DNA of 64,000 nt, taken from contig NZ_VYGV01000016.1 in NCBI RefSeq assembly GCF_013387465.1, forward strand, positions 602,446 to 666,445. Reading direction: 5' to 3'. Position 1 is the first letter of the stretch. Every line of letters begins with the position of its first letter. Made by a program: the position numbers and the translations under genes. The stretch comes from Hydrogenophaga aromaticivorans (GTDB taxonomy: Bacteria; Pseudomonadota; Gammaproteobacteria; Burkholderiales; Burkholderiaceae_C). The notes beneath the pieces were generated by a model that was not told the origin of the DNA, did not search any database, and saw only the letters and a program-made list of their open reading frames with translations. This document shows positions 52,968 through 61,675 of the stretch, one piece after another.

Positions 52968-54557
52968 TCAGGCCGCGTGATGGTGGTGCAGGTGTTCACG
53001 CGCCTTGGCCGCCTGCTGGGCCGCGCGGCGCAGCGCGCTGTACTGGCCCAGCGCCGTCTCCATCTGTGACAGCGGGAGCGCGCCTGCCGCCGCAGACACC
53101 AGCACCGCGGCCTTCAGGTTCTGGTAGGCCAGCTCCATCGGGACCACGTCGACCACGGGCGCGTCACCGTTCGCCACGGACTCCGTGTCCTGCTGTGTGA
53201 AGAGCTGCTGCAGCGCCGCCACAAAGGTCTGCTGGTGCGTCGCCAGGGCCGGGTCGACGGGTGCCTGCAGGGGCGCGGCGGTCTGTGCCTGGTCGGCGCA
53301 GGTTTTGTAGTAGCGGTGGATGCGCAGCAACTCGGCCAGGCGCTCGCTGGCCACCTTGGAGAGCGCCAGGCGGCTCAGGCGTTCGGCAAACGACTCCACG
53401 GCCGCATCGAGCTGCGTCATGGCGGAGCGGTCGCCCACCAGCGCGACCGGCGCCGCGCCCGTGAGCACCGCGCCCGCGATGCGCACGCAGAGCTGGCCGA
53501 AGCGCGCCACCTCGCGCTCCAGCGCGTCCAGCGCCAGGGCCGGAACGGCCAGCACGTTGTCGTCGAGATAACGCGGCTGGGCTTCGTCTTCCTCGCGGGC
53601 GCGAAAGCGCTGCAGCAGCCAGCGCGTGAGCCCGTCGGTCAGCGGCCACATCAGGACCACCCCCAGCACGTTGAAGGTGGTGTGGAACAGCGCCAGCATG
53701 GCGGCGGGGTCGGCGGACAGACCGAGCGCGTCACGGGCGCTGGCCAGCGCGCCGATCAGCCAGGGCAACAACGCGAGCGCGACACAGGCGGTGACGACGT
53801 TGAAGATCACGTGTGCGGCGGCGGCGCGGCGCGCGTTGGGCGTGGCACCGATGGCGGCCAGCAGCGCGGTGACGGTGGTGCCGATGTTGGCGCCGATCAC
53901 CACGGCCGCGGCCCCCTGGGCATCGAGCAGGCCGCCCTGTGCCGCGGTCAGGGCAATCGCCATCGAGGCGGCCGACGACTGCATCAGCACCGTCATCAGC
54001 AGGCCGATCACCACTTGCGCCAGCACGGCCTGCACGCCGTCGCCCTGGGGCAGGGTGATCTGCCCCGCGATGCCGTTGAACGACTCCTGCAGCAGGCCGA
54101 TGCCGAGGAACAGCAGGCCAAAGCCGGCCACGGCGGTGCCGATGGCGCCGCGGCGTTGGCTGGCGCCGGTCAGACGCATCAGCATGCCCACCCCCACCAG
54201 CGGCAGCGCAAACGCTTCGATCTTGAACTTGAGCCCCACCAGCGCCACCAGCCAGCCCGTCATGGTGGAGCCGATGTTGGCGCCGAACAGCACCCACAGC
54301 GCCGGTGCGAGCCCGAGCAGGCCGGCGTTGATGAAGCCGATGGCGGCCACCGTGACGGCGCTGGACGACTGCACCATCGCCGTCACGAGCGCACCCGAAC
54401 CCAGCGCGTGCCAGCGCGTGCGGGTGGCGTTGGCGAGGATGTTGTGCAGCGCCTGGCCCGCGGCCTGCTTGAGGCCGTCGGTCATCATGCCCATGCCCAG
54501 CAGGAACAGGCCAAGGCCACCCGCCAGCAGGCTCAGCGAATGCCAGATGCTGCTCAT
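52968..54557 (-). CDS. Na/Pi cotransporter family protein (NptA/YjbB-like)
   Basis: A 529-residue membrane protein. Duplicated Q-S-S-S-A and Q-S-S-A-A motifs (about residues 63 and 193), the hallmark of sodium-phosphate symport repeats, sit in an eight- to nine-helix region (residues 1-320). The C-terminal part (about 330-529) is a soluble PhoU-like helical domain ending in a histidine run (H-L-H-H-H-H-A-A). It probably moves phosphate with sodium; direction (export in YjbB) is not shown. It is 61 bases downstream of the SLC13 gene, likely one operon. Confidence 0.9.
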   Translation of the reverse strand: MSSIWHSLSLLAGGLGLFLLGMGMMTDGLKQAAGQALHNILANATRTRWHALGSGALVTAMVQSSSAVTVAAIGFINAGLLGLAPALWVLFGANIGSTMTGWLVALVGLKFKIEAFALPLVGVGMLMRLTGASQRRGAIGTAVAGFGLLFLGIGLLQESFNGIAGQITLPQGDGVQAVLAQVVIGLLMTVLMQSSAASMAIALTAAQGGLLDAQGAAAVVIGANIGTTVTALLAAIGATPNARRAAAAHVIFNVVTACVALALLPWLIGALASARDALGLSADPAAMLALFHTTFNVLGVVLMWPLTDGLTRWLLQRFRAREEDEAQPRYLDDNVLAVPALALDALEREVARFGQLCVRIAGAVLTGAAPVALVGDRSAMTQLDAAVESFAERLSRLALSKVASERLAELLRIHRYYKTCADQAQTAAPLQAPVDPALATHQQTFVAALQQLFTQQDTESVANGDAPVVDVVPMELAYQNLKAAVLVSAAAGALPLSQMETALGQYSALRRAAQQAAKAREHLHHHHAA

Positions 54558-54618
54558 CGGGAAACCGCCGTGCTGCGCACTGCGGTGCGAGCTGGCTTGG
54601 GGCGGCCCGGCGCTGTGC

Positions 54619-55986
54619 TCATGAAAACACCGCCGACGCCACGACCACGATCACGGCGATGCAGACCAGGTTGAGCACCAGGCCGCAGCGCATCATCGTG
54701 GCCTGCGGGACCTGGTCCGTAGCAAAGACGATGGCGTTGGGCGGTGTGGCCACCGGCAGCATGAAGGCACACGACGCCGACACCGCGATGGCGGCCGCGA
54801 GCAGCGGCGCGGGCAGGCCGAGCACCTGCGCCACACCCAGGAAGATCGGCACCATCAGCGCGGCGCTGGCGGTGTTGCTGACCAGTTCGGTGAGGAAGAC
54901 CACGAAGCTCACCACCCCGAGCAGCAGCCACAGCGTGGACGCGCCGTGCATGGCGGCCACCAGCCCATCGGCGAGGAAGCGGCTGGCGCCGCTGGCCTGC
55001 ATGACCTGGCTGAGCGCGAGACCACCCCCGAACAGCAGCAGCACGCCCCAGTGCGTCTGGCGCTCGACGGTCTCCCAGTCCATCACCCGCGTGGCCACCA
55101 GCGCCACGATGGCGGCCACGGCGATCCAGCTGTCCATGTCGGCGGCGATGCCCAGCGCGCGGCCCAGCGGCTCGGCGGCCATCCAGCCCGCCGCGGTGAG
55201 CGCGAAGATGAGCAGCGTGGTCCGCCGCCCGGCGGTCCATTCAAAAGCTTCGCGGTCGAGCGCGAGCCGACCCCGCAGGCGCGGGCGCAGCAACAGGAAG
55301 AGCACACCGGCCATCAGGGGCAGCAACAGCAGCACCAGAGGCACGCCGAAGCGCATCCACTCGACGAAGCCGATGCCCGCCTGCGCGGCGGCGATGGCGT
55401 TGGGCGGGCTGCCCACCAGGGTGCCGATGCCGCCGATGCTGGCGCTGTAGGCCACGCCCAGCAGCACGAAGGCGCGCTCGCGTGGGCCCACGTCGTCGGC
55501 GCCGTCCTGTGTGTGCAGCAGGCCCAGCGCCATCGGCAGCATCATGGCGGCTGTGGCGGTGTTGCTGATCCACATGGACAGCAGGGCGGTGAGGCCAAAC
55601 AGGAGGCCCACCGCGAGTGCCCGGCGCCCGGCGGCCAGGCGCAACACGGTGTGCGCCAGCGCGCGGTCCAGACCTTGTTGCTGCAGCGCCGCGGCCAGCG
55701 CGAAGCCGCCCAGGAACAGAAAGATGATCGGGTGGGCAAACGAAGCCAGGGCCTCGCGCAGGGACATGAGTCCTGCGACCACCGCCAGCAGCGGCACCAG
55801 CAACGCGGTCACGCTCAGGTGCAGCGCCTGCGTCATCCACAGGCCGCCAATCAGGGCGAACAGGGCCAGGCCCGCGCGCAAGGCCTCGGGGCCGGGCGTG
55901 GCCTGGTGCACGCCGCCGGCCAGCGCCAGGCAGGCGATGGCGCGAATCGTCGGAGAAAGGGCAGACAGGGATCCCGAGGCGGTCAT
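54619..55986 (-). CDS. SLC13/DASS family permease
   Basis: A 455-residue membrane protein with the paired S-N-T-A-T-A-A-M-M-L-P (about residue 140) and S-N-T-A-S-A-A-L-M-V-P (about 375) motifs of divalent anion:sodium symporters and a final hydrophobic end. Likely substrates are dicarboxylates or sulfate-like anions. It precedes the Na/Pi gene in the same direction and is divergent from the TetR gene of the terpene-type operon, 193 bases away. Confidence 0.9.
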   Translation of the reverse strand: MTASGSLSALSPTIRAIACLALAGGVHQATPGPEALRAGLALFALIGGLWMTQALHLSVTALLVPLLAVVAGLMSLREALASFAHPIIFLFLGGFALAAALQQQGLDRALAHTVLRLAAGRRALAVGLLFGLTALLSMWISNTATAAMMLPMALGLLHTQDGADDVGPRERAFVLLGVAYSASIGGIGTLVGSPPNAIAAAQAGIGFVEWMRFGVPLVLLLLPLMAGVLFLLLRPRLRGRLALDREAFEWTAGRRTTLLIFALTAAGWMAAEPLGRALGIAADMDSWIAVAAIVALVATRVMDWETVERQTHWGVLLLFGGGLALSQVMQASGASRFLADGLVAAMHGASTLWLLLGVVSFVVFLTELVSNTASAALMVPIFLGVAQVLGLPAPLLAAAIAVSASCAFMLPVATPPNAIVFATDQVPQATMMRCGLVLNLVCIAVIVVVASAVFS

Positions 55987-56123
55987 GGTCTGTTTCGGGG
56001 CGCGTTGGCGCGGTGTTCGGGGTGCGCCCGCTGTCGGGACCGCGGGCGTTTCATTATCACCAGCCGCAGCCCTCCGGCGCCGACGCTGGGTGGGTGCGGT
56101 TGGGCAGGGTGGCTGGATGCCGT

Positions 56124-56153
56124 ATTTTTACAGAGCATATGCTTGTTAAAAAT
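56124..56153. promoter_or_regulatory. Candidate TetR operator of the terpene-type operon
   Basis: A 30-base palindrome with a perfect AGCATATGCT core (56134-56143) flanked by ATTTTTA and TAAAAAT arms; only the three bases on each side of the core do not match. It lies 27 bases before the TetR ATG, where it would block transcription of the downstream operon, and its A+T-rich arms stand out from the surrounding G+C-rich DNA. Confidence 0.65.
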
Positions 56154-56179
56154 AGGACGGGCTGATATGGTTGCGCCCC

Positions 56180-56860
56180 ATGGACACCGACAACGCCCAG
56201 CCTTCCGAGACCGACCAACCCCGCCGCTCCCGCGGCCGGCCCCGGAAATCCGAAGACGAACGCGACGACGGCAACCGCCGCCAGGCCTTGATGCGTGCGG
56301 CGGCGAAGCTGTTTCGCCAGTACGGATTTGCCGCGACCAGCACGCGCGACATCGCCACCGCCGCCGGCATGCGGTCGGGCTCGCCCTTCTACCATTTTGA
56401 AAACAAGGAAGCCCTGCTCGCCGGCGTGATGCACGAGGGCATGCAGAGCGCGCTGCGGCGACAGACGGCAGCCATGGACAGCGCGGCCGCGGCGGGCGCT
56501 GCGGCCGGGCAGACGCTGAGCGCGCGCGAGTGCCTGCGGGTGCTGGTGCGCAACCACCTGGAGGTGCTGCTCGGACCCGACAGCGACTTCATCCCGGTGA
56601 TGTTGTACGAATGGCGTTCGCTGTCCGAGGCGCAGCGCAGCGAAGTCAACCGCCTGAAGGCCGACTACGAAGCGGCCTGGGTGCCGGTGTTGCAGGCGCT
56701 GCACGCCAGTGGCGAGCTGAAGGGTGAGCCGGGGCTGGCGCGGCTGATGCTGTTTGGTGCCTTGAACTGGTCGGTGCAGTGGTTCGATCCGGGCCGCCAG
56801 GCTTCGCTGGACGACCTAACGCAGACCACGCTGTTGCTGTTTCTGAAGGACCTGCCATGA
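56180..56860 (+). CDS. TetR family regulator of the terpene-type operon
   Basis: A 226-residue TetR regulator. A basic R-R-S-R-G-R-P-R-K N-terminus precedes the helix-turn-helix (about 33-75) ending R-D-I-A-T-A-A-G-M-R-S-G-S-P-F-Y-H-F-E-N-K. It overlaps the next gene by ATGA (56857-56860), so it is the first gene of the operon and probably its repressor, working at the palindrome at 56124-56153. AtuR of Pseudomonas has the same role, but ligand identity is not shown. Confidence 0.88.
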   Translation: MDTDNAQPSETDQPRRSRGRPRKSEDERDDGNRRQALMRAAAKLFRQYGFAATSTRDIATAAGMRSGSPFYHFENKEALLAGVMHEGMQSALRRQTAAMDSAAAAGAAAGQTLSARECLRVLVRNHLEVLLGPDSDFIPVMLYEWRSLSEAQRSEVNRLKADYEAAWVPVLQALHASGELKGEPGLARLMLFGALNWSVQWFDPGRQASLDDLTQTTLLLFLKDLP

Positions 56861-57747
56861 AGACGGGCTACCGTTCCGTGTTTGCGTCGGACCTGCTGGC
56901 CGGGCAGGTGGTGCTGGTCACCGGTGGCGGATCGGGCATCGGCCGCTGCACCGCGCACGAACTTGCCAGCCTGGGGGCCCATGTGGTGCTGGTGGGGCGC
57001 AAACCCGACAAGCTGCAGGCCACGGCGGACGAGATCGTGGCCGATGGCGGACACGCGAGTTTCCACGCCTGCGACATCCGGCAGGAAGACGCGGTGCGCC
57101 ACATGGTCGCGGCCATCGTGACCGCCCACGGGCGCATCGATGGCCTGGTGAACAACGCGGGTGGCCAGTACATCACGCCGCTGGAACAGATCAGCGCCAA
57201 GGGCTGGCAGGCGGTGATCGACACCAACCTCACCGGCGGCTTCTTGGTGGCACGCGAGTGTTATCTGCAGAGCATGCAGGCGCAGGGTGGCGCCATCGTC
57301 AACATCGTGGCCGACATCTGGGGCTCGATGCCGGGCATGGGCCACAGTGGCGCGGCGCGCGCGGGCATGGTGAGCTTCACCGAAACCGCGGCACTGGAGT
57401 GGGCCAAGAGCGGCGTGCGCGTGAACGCGGTCGCGCCGGGCTACATCGCTTCGAGCGGCATGGACCATTACCCGCCCGAAGCCGGGGCGATGCTGCGGGA
57501 GATGCGCACCACCGTGCCGGCCGGGCGTTTCGGCAACGAGGCGGAAACGTCGGCGGCCATCGTGTTCCTGCTCTCGCCCGCGGCCAGTTTCATCAGCGGC
57601 ACGGTGCTGCGCGTGGACGGTGCACGGCCGCAGGTGCGCATGGGCTGGGGCCAGGTGGCGGCACCGGTGGACGTGCAGGGGCGAGATGCGGTGAAGCCGT
57701 TTGAAGGGTTTCACCGGTATGTGACGCCCAAGGTGTTTCAGACATGA
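56857..57747 (+). CDS. SDR family oxidoreductase (AtuB-like) lacking the usual catalytic tyrosine
   Basis: A 296-residue short-chain dehydrogenase. The cofactor loop T-G-G-G-S-G-I-G (about residues 22-29) and N-N-A-G-G are present. At the active site the segment is G-H-S-G-A-A-R-A, so the normal Y-x3-K is replaced by S164-x3-R168. The same H-x-G-A-x-(K/R) form occurs in 2,4-dienoyl-CoA reductase-like SDRs, so it may act on an unsaturated acyl-CoA (inference). It is coupled by ATGA overlaps to both neighbours. Confidence 0.82.
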   Translation: MKTGYRSVFASDLLAGQVVLVTGGGSGIGRCTAHELASLGAHVVLVGRKPDKLQATADEIVADGGHASFHACDIRQEDAVRHMVAAIVTAHGRIDGLVNNAGGQYITPLEQISAKGWQAVIDTNLTGGFLVARECYLQSMQAQGGAIVNIVADIWGSMPGMGHSGAARAGMVSFTETAALEWAKSGVRVNAVAPGYIASSGMDHYPPEAGAMLREMRTTVPAGRFGNEAETSAAIVFLLSPAASFISGTVLRVDGARPQVRMGWGQVAAPVDVQGRDAVKPFEGFHRYVTPKVFQT

Positions 57748-59450
57748 GCTTTCAATCCAGCTTCAATCCCCACAGCGAGCAAGCCGCGCAGCGCCGGGAA
57801 GCCATGCTCGCGCGCATCGCCCATCTGCGTGCGCTCGAAGACCGCGCCGCCCAGGCCTCGGCGAAATCCCGGCCGGTGTTCGACAAGCGTGGCCAGTTGC
57901 TGCCGCGCGAGCGCATCGGCCTGCTGCTCGACCCGGGCGCGCCGTTCCTGCCGCTGTGTTCGCTCGCCGGTTTCCTGCAGGACACCAAAGACCCGGACAA
58001 GTCCGTGCCCGGCGGCGGCGTCGTGGCCGGCATCGGTTTCATCAACGGTGTGCGCTGCATGGTGGTGGCGAGCGATTCGGGCATCGAGGCCGGCGCCATC
58101 CAGCCGCGCGGTCTGGAGAAGATCCTGCGCGTGCAGGCGATCGCGCTGGAACAGAAGCTGCCCTTCGTGCACCTGGTGGAAAGCGCGGGCGCCAACCTCA
58201 CCAAATACCAGGTCGAAGGCTTCGTGCTCGGCGGTGCGCTGTTCCGCAACCTCGCGCGCCTCTCGGCCGCCGGTCTGCCGGTGATCACCGTGCAGCACGG
58301 CTCGGGCACGGCGGGTGGCGCCTACATGCCCGGTTTGAGCGATGTGGTGATCATGGTGCGCGGGCGCTCGCGGGCGTTCCTCGCCGGGCCGCCGCTGTTG
58401 ATGGCTGCGACCGGCGAGGTGGCGACTGAAGAGGAGCTGGGTGGGGCCGAGATGCACACCGGTGTGTCGGGGTTGGGGGAGTACCTGGCGGAGGACGACC
58501 GGGAGGCGCTTGGGATTGCTCGGCAGGTGGTGGGGCAGCTGGGTTGGGTGGCGTGGGCCCCCACCCCAACCCACCCCCAGGGGGGGAGGGAGCCTGAATA
58601 CCCGGGCGCCTCTTCACTCCCTCCCCCTCTGGGGGAGGGCAGGGGTGGGGGCTCCCCCCGCCAACCCCTCCACGAAGCCGAAGACCTGCTGTCCCTCATG
58701 CCCCAGCACCACCGCGAACCCGTCGACATGCGCGAAGTCCTGCTGCGCATCACCGACGCCTCCGACATCCTCGAATTCAAACCGCTCTACGGCGCCGCCA
58801 CCGTCTGCGTGCAAGCCCGCATCGGCGGCCATGCGGTGGGCCTCATCAGCAACAACGGCCCCATCGACGTGGCCGGCGCCAACAAGGCCACGCACTTCAT
58901 CCAGTGGATGTGCCAGCTCGGCCACCCCATCGTCTACCTGCAGAACACCACCGGCTATATGGTCGGCAAGGAGAGCGAGCAGGCCGGCATGATCAAACAC
59001 GGCAGCAAGATGATCCAGGCTGTGACCAACGCCACCGTGCCGCAGATCACCATCCAGTGCGGGGCGTCGTTCGGCGCCGGCAACTACGGCATGTGCGGCC
59101 GTGGCTACGCGCCGCGCTTCCTGTTCAGCTGGCCCAACGCGCGCACCGCGGTGATGGGCGGCGAGCAGGCCGCGCGCACCATGCGCATCGTGGCCGAAGC
59201 CGGCATGGCGCGCAAAGGCCTCCCGACCGATACGCCCGAAGTGAAGGCGCAGATGCAGGCGCAGTTTGACCAGATCGTCCACGTGTTCGAAAGCCAGGCC
59301 GACGCGTTCCACACCAGCGGCCTGGTGCTTGACGATGGCGTGATCGACCCGCGCGACACGCGCGCCGTGCTGAGCTTCTGCCTCGACACCTGCGCCGAAG
59401 CGGCGGCGCGCCAGCCCAGGCCGATGCAGTTCGGCGTGGCGCGCATGTGA
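57744..59450 (+). CDS. Acyl-CoA carboxylase beta subunit (AtuC/geranyl-CoA carboxylase-like) with in-frame repeat insertion
   Basis: A 568-residue carboxyltransferase. It transfers CO2 from biotin to an unsaturated acyl-CoA. The N-terminal half has G-L-E-K-I-L-R and G-S-G-T-A-G-G-A-Y-M-P-G, and the C-terminal half has Y-G-M-C-G-R-G-Y and V-M-G-G-E-Q-A-A. Residues about 272-306 do not resemble the family and are coded by an inverted repeat (58557-58652), inserted between the two halves. Without it the length is about 533, near the normal size. ATG 57744 overlaps the SDR stop. Substrate assignment rests on gene order. Confidence 0.88.
   Translation: MSFQSSFNPHSEQAAQRREAMLARIAHLRALEDRAAQASAKSRPVFDKRGQLLPRERIGLLLDPGAPFLPLCSLAGFLQDTKDPDKSVPGGGVVAGIGFINGVRCMVVASDSGIEAGAIQPRGLEKILRVQAIALEQKLPFVHLVESAGANLTKYQVEGFVLGGALFRNLARLSAAGLPVITVQHGSGTAGGAYMPGLSDVVIMVRGRSRAFLAGPPLLMAATGEVATEEELGGAEMHTGVSGLGEYLAEDDREALGIARQVVGQLGWVAWAPTPTHPQGGREPEYPGASSLPPPLGEGRGGGSPRQPLHEAEDLLSLMPQHHREPVDMREVLLRITDASDILEFKPLYGAATVCVQARIGGHAVGLISNNGPIDVAGANKATHFIQWMCQLGHPIVYLQNTTGYMVGKESEQAGMIKHGSKMIQAVTNATVPQITIQCGASFGAGNYGMCGRGYAPRFLFSWPNARTAVMGGEQAARTMRIVAEAGMARKGLPTDTPEVKAQMQAQFDQIVHVFESQADAFHTSGLVLDDGVIDPRDTRAVLSFCLDTCAEAAARQPRPMQFGVARM
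58557..58652. repeat. Paired REP-like inverted repeat inside the carboxylase beta gene
   Basis: Arms 58557-58591 and 58618-58652 are inverted copies (31 of 35 positions) around a 26-base spacer. They are nearly the same as the intergenic pair at 60661-60755. The repeat keeps the reading frame open. Confidence 0.85.
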
Positions 59451-59472
59451 CCCCACACAACAGGAGACAGCC

Positions 59473-60645
59473 ATGCAGTTCACCCACGAACACCGCGAAA
59501 TCCAGGCCACGCTCAAGCGCTACATCGACGAGCACATCAACCCGCATGTGGACGAATGGGAGTCCGCCGAGATCTTCCCGGCGCACGAGGTCTTCAAAGG
59601 ACTGGGCCAGCTCGGCTTGCTGGGCCTGACCAAGCCCGAGGCCTTTGGCGGCGCGGGGCTGGACTATTCGTACAGCCTGGCCATGGCCGAGACGCTGGGC
59701 CACATCCACTGCGGTGGCGTGCCCATGGCCATCGGCGTGCAGACCGACATGGCCACGCCCGCGTTGGCGCGCTTCGGCAGCGACGAGTTGCGCGCCCAGT
59801 TCCTCGCGCCCGCCATCGCGGGTGACATGGTGGGCTGCATCGGCGTGAGCGAGCCCGGCGCGGGCAGCGATGTCTCGGCCATCAAGACCGTGGCGCGCAA
59901 GGACGGCGACGACTACGTCATCAGCGGTCAGAAGATGTGGATCACCAACAGCCTGCAGGCCGACTGGATGTGCATGCTGGTCAACACCAGCGACGGCCCC
60001 GCGCACAAAAACAAGAGCCTGGTGATGGTGCCGCTGCGCGAGAACGGCAAGACCGTCAAAGGCTTCGAGGTCGGCCAGAAGATCAGGAAGATCGGCATGA
60101 ACAGCAGCGACACCGGCCTGCTGTTCTTCGACGAGGTGCGTGTGCCGCAGCGCTACCGCATCGGCGCCGAGGGCTCGGGCTTCATTTACCAGATGCAGCA
60201 GTTCCAGGAGGAGCGCCTGTGGGCGGCGGCGAGCTGCCTGCAGAGCCTCACCAACTGCATCCAGTGGACGGTGGACTACGCGCAGGAGCGCCAGCTCTTC
60301 GGCGCCACGCTGGCCGACCAGCAGTGGGTGCAGTTCAAGCTGGCCGAGATGAAGACCGAGGTCGAGAGCCTGCGCGCGCTGACCTACCAGGCGTGTGAAC
60401 ACTACGTGGCCGGCGAGGACGTGACCGAGTGGGCGACCATGGCCAAGCTGAAAGCTGGCCGGCTCAACAGGCTGGTGCCCGACACCTGCCTGCAGTTCTG
60501 GGGCGGCATGGGCTACACGTGGGAAAACAAGGTCTCGCGCATGTTCCGCGACGGGCGGCTGGCGTCGATTGGTGGTGGGGCGGATGAGGTGATGCTGGGC
60601 ATCCTTGCCAAGACGATGGGGATATCGAAGAGGGCGGTGAAGTGA
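59473..60645 (+). CDS. Acyl-CoA dehydrogenase (AtuD-like)
   Basis: A 390-residue flavoprotein of the classic acyl-CoA dehydrogenase size. Visible are G-C-I-G-V-S-E-P-G-A-G-S-D-V (FAD and substrate), M-W-I-T-N-S and the C-terminal C-L-Q-F-W-G-G-M-G-Y-T segment. In the terpene pathway the corresponding step is citronellyl-CoA to geranyl-CoA. RBS AGGAGA lies 7 bases upstream. The gene is followed by an intergenic hairpin repeat before the hydratase gene. Confidence 0.92.
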   Translation: MQFTHEHREIQATLKRYIDEHINPHVDEWESAEIFPAHEVFKGLGQLGLLGLTKPEAFGGAGLDYSYSLAMAETLGHIHCGGVPMAIGVQTDMATPALARFGSDELRAQFLAPAIAGDMVGCIGVSEPGAGSDVSAIKTVARKDGDDYVISGQKMWITNSLQADWMCMLVNTSDGPAHKNKSLVMVPLRENGKTVKGFEVGQKIRKIGMNSSDTGLLFFDEVRVPQRYRIGAEGSGFIYQMQQFQEERLWAAASCLQSLTNCIQWTVDYAQERQLFGATLADQQWVQFKLAEMKTEVESLRALTYQACEHYVAGEDVTEWATMAKLKAGRLNRLVPDTCLQFWGGMGYTWENKVSRMFRDGRLASIGGGADEVMLGILAKTMGISKRAVK

Positions 60646-60660
60646 AGCTGCTGCTCGCGG

Positions 60661-60755
60661 GCCCCCACCCCAACCCTCCCCCAGAGGGGGAGGGAGTCAA
60701 TGCCGCACTTTCCGTCTTTCTCCCTCCCCCTCTGGGGGAGGGCAGGGGTGGGGGC
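60661..60755. repeat. Paired REP-like inverted repeat between operon genes
   Basis: Arms 60661-60695 and 60721-60755 are inverted copies (33 of 35 positions identical) with a 25-base spacer. In RNA it would make a long stable hairpin that could reduce expression of, or protect mRNA for, the flanking genes. The rest of the 142-base gap holds the hydratase start region. Confidence 0.85.
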
Positions 60756-60787
60756 TCCCCCGCCAACACCTCACAGGACAGCCAATC

Positions 60788-61675
60788 ATGACCACCCCCT
60801 TCGAGACCACCCGTCACCACGACGTCGAACACTGGACGCTCAACGACCCCGCCTCGCGCAACGCCCTTTCCGACACCCTGGTGCTGGCACTGTTCGAAGC
60901 CTGCCTGCGCGCCAAGCAGGACACCACCCTGCGCGGCATCGTGCTCACCGGCGCGGGCGGCGCCTTCAGCGCCGGCGGCAGCCTGGGCGGTTTTGCCAAT
61001 GCCATCGGCCAACCGCTGCAGCCCGGTGAAGACGACCCGCTGATCGCCATGAACCGCGGTTTCGGCGACGTGTTGCACGCGCTCACCGAGCTGCCCCAAT
61101 GGCTGGTCATCGCAGTGGACGGACCTGCCATGGGCGGCGGCTTCGGCCTGGTGTGCTGCGCCGATCTCGTGATCGCCACCGAGCGCTCGGTCTTCGCCAC
61201 GCCCGAGGTCACGCTCGGCCTGCCGCCGGCGCAGATCGCACCCTTCGTGTGGCAGCGGCTGGGCGACGCGGTGGCGCGGCAGTGCCTGCTGAGCGGCGCG
61301 CGCTGGAGCGCCGCGCAGGCTCAGGCTGCGGGCCTGGTGAACACCGTGGTGGCCGACGGCGCGCTCGACGCGGCCGTGGTCGAGGCGGTGCGGACTTTCA
61401 GCGCTGCGGCCCCGGGCGCGATCACCGCCACCAAACAGCTCCTGCACCGCCTGCGCGACAAGGCGCCCGACCTGCGCAGCGAAGCCGCCATCGCGTTCGC
61501 CGCCGCGCTGCGTGGGCCAGAAGCCGCAGCCGGTCTGTCCGCCTTCGCGAAGAAGCAGCCCGCGCCGTGGGTGGATGTACCCCTACGCTCCACCGCTGCG
61601 CGGGTCGCTGCCCCCCAAGGGGGCGGATCCGGCTTGGGGTGGCCCGGCGCCGGATCGAAGGATGGCACCGCATGA
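60788..61675 (+). CDS. Enoyl-CoA hydratase (AtuE-like) with repeat-derived C-terminal tail
   Basis: A 295-residue crotonase. F-S-A-G-G-S-L-G and A-M-G-G-G-F-G-L form the oxyanion hole, and T-P-E-V-T-L-G-L-P-P-A-Q-I-A-P-F carries the glutamate region. A conserved end G-L-S-A-F-A-K-K-Q-P-A-P-W is reached near residue 262; the last about 33 residues are coded by a copy of repeat family 1. In the terpene pathway this is the isohexenylglutaconyl-CoA hydratase position. It overlaps the biotin carboxylase start by ATGA. Confidence 0.87.
   Translation: MTTPFETTRHHDVEHWTLNDPASRNALSDTLVLALFEACLRAKQDTTLRGIVLTGAGGAFSAGGSLGGFANAIGQPLQPGEDDPLIAMNRGFGDVLHALTELPQWLVIAVDGPAMGGGFGLVCCADLVIATERSVFATPEVTLGLPPAQIAPFVWQRLGDAVARQCLLSGARWSAAQAQAAGLVNTVVADGALDAAVVEAVRTFSAAAPGAITATKQLLHRLRDKAPDLRSEAAIAFAAALRGPEAAAGLSAFAKKQPAPWVDVPLRSTAARVAAPQGGGSGLGWPGAGSKDGTA
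61579..61660. repeat. Repeat family 1 copy forming the 3' end of the hydratase gene
   Basis: Contains the CCGCTGCGCGG, CTGCCCCCCAAGGGGGC and CCGGCTT...GGCCCGGCGCCGG parts also seen at 17802-17880 and 21996-22090. The stop codon (61673-61675) lies just beyond it. Confidence 0.65.

Noticed and set aside
58557..58652. Frameshift or assembly error in the carboxylase beta gene
   Set aside because: The frame is continuous on both sides, conserved motifs continue correctly after the insertion, and the same repeat occurs intact elsewhere in the window.
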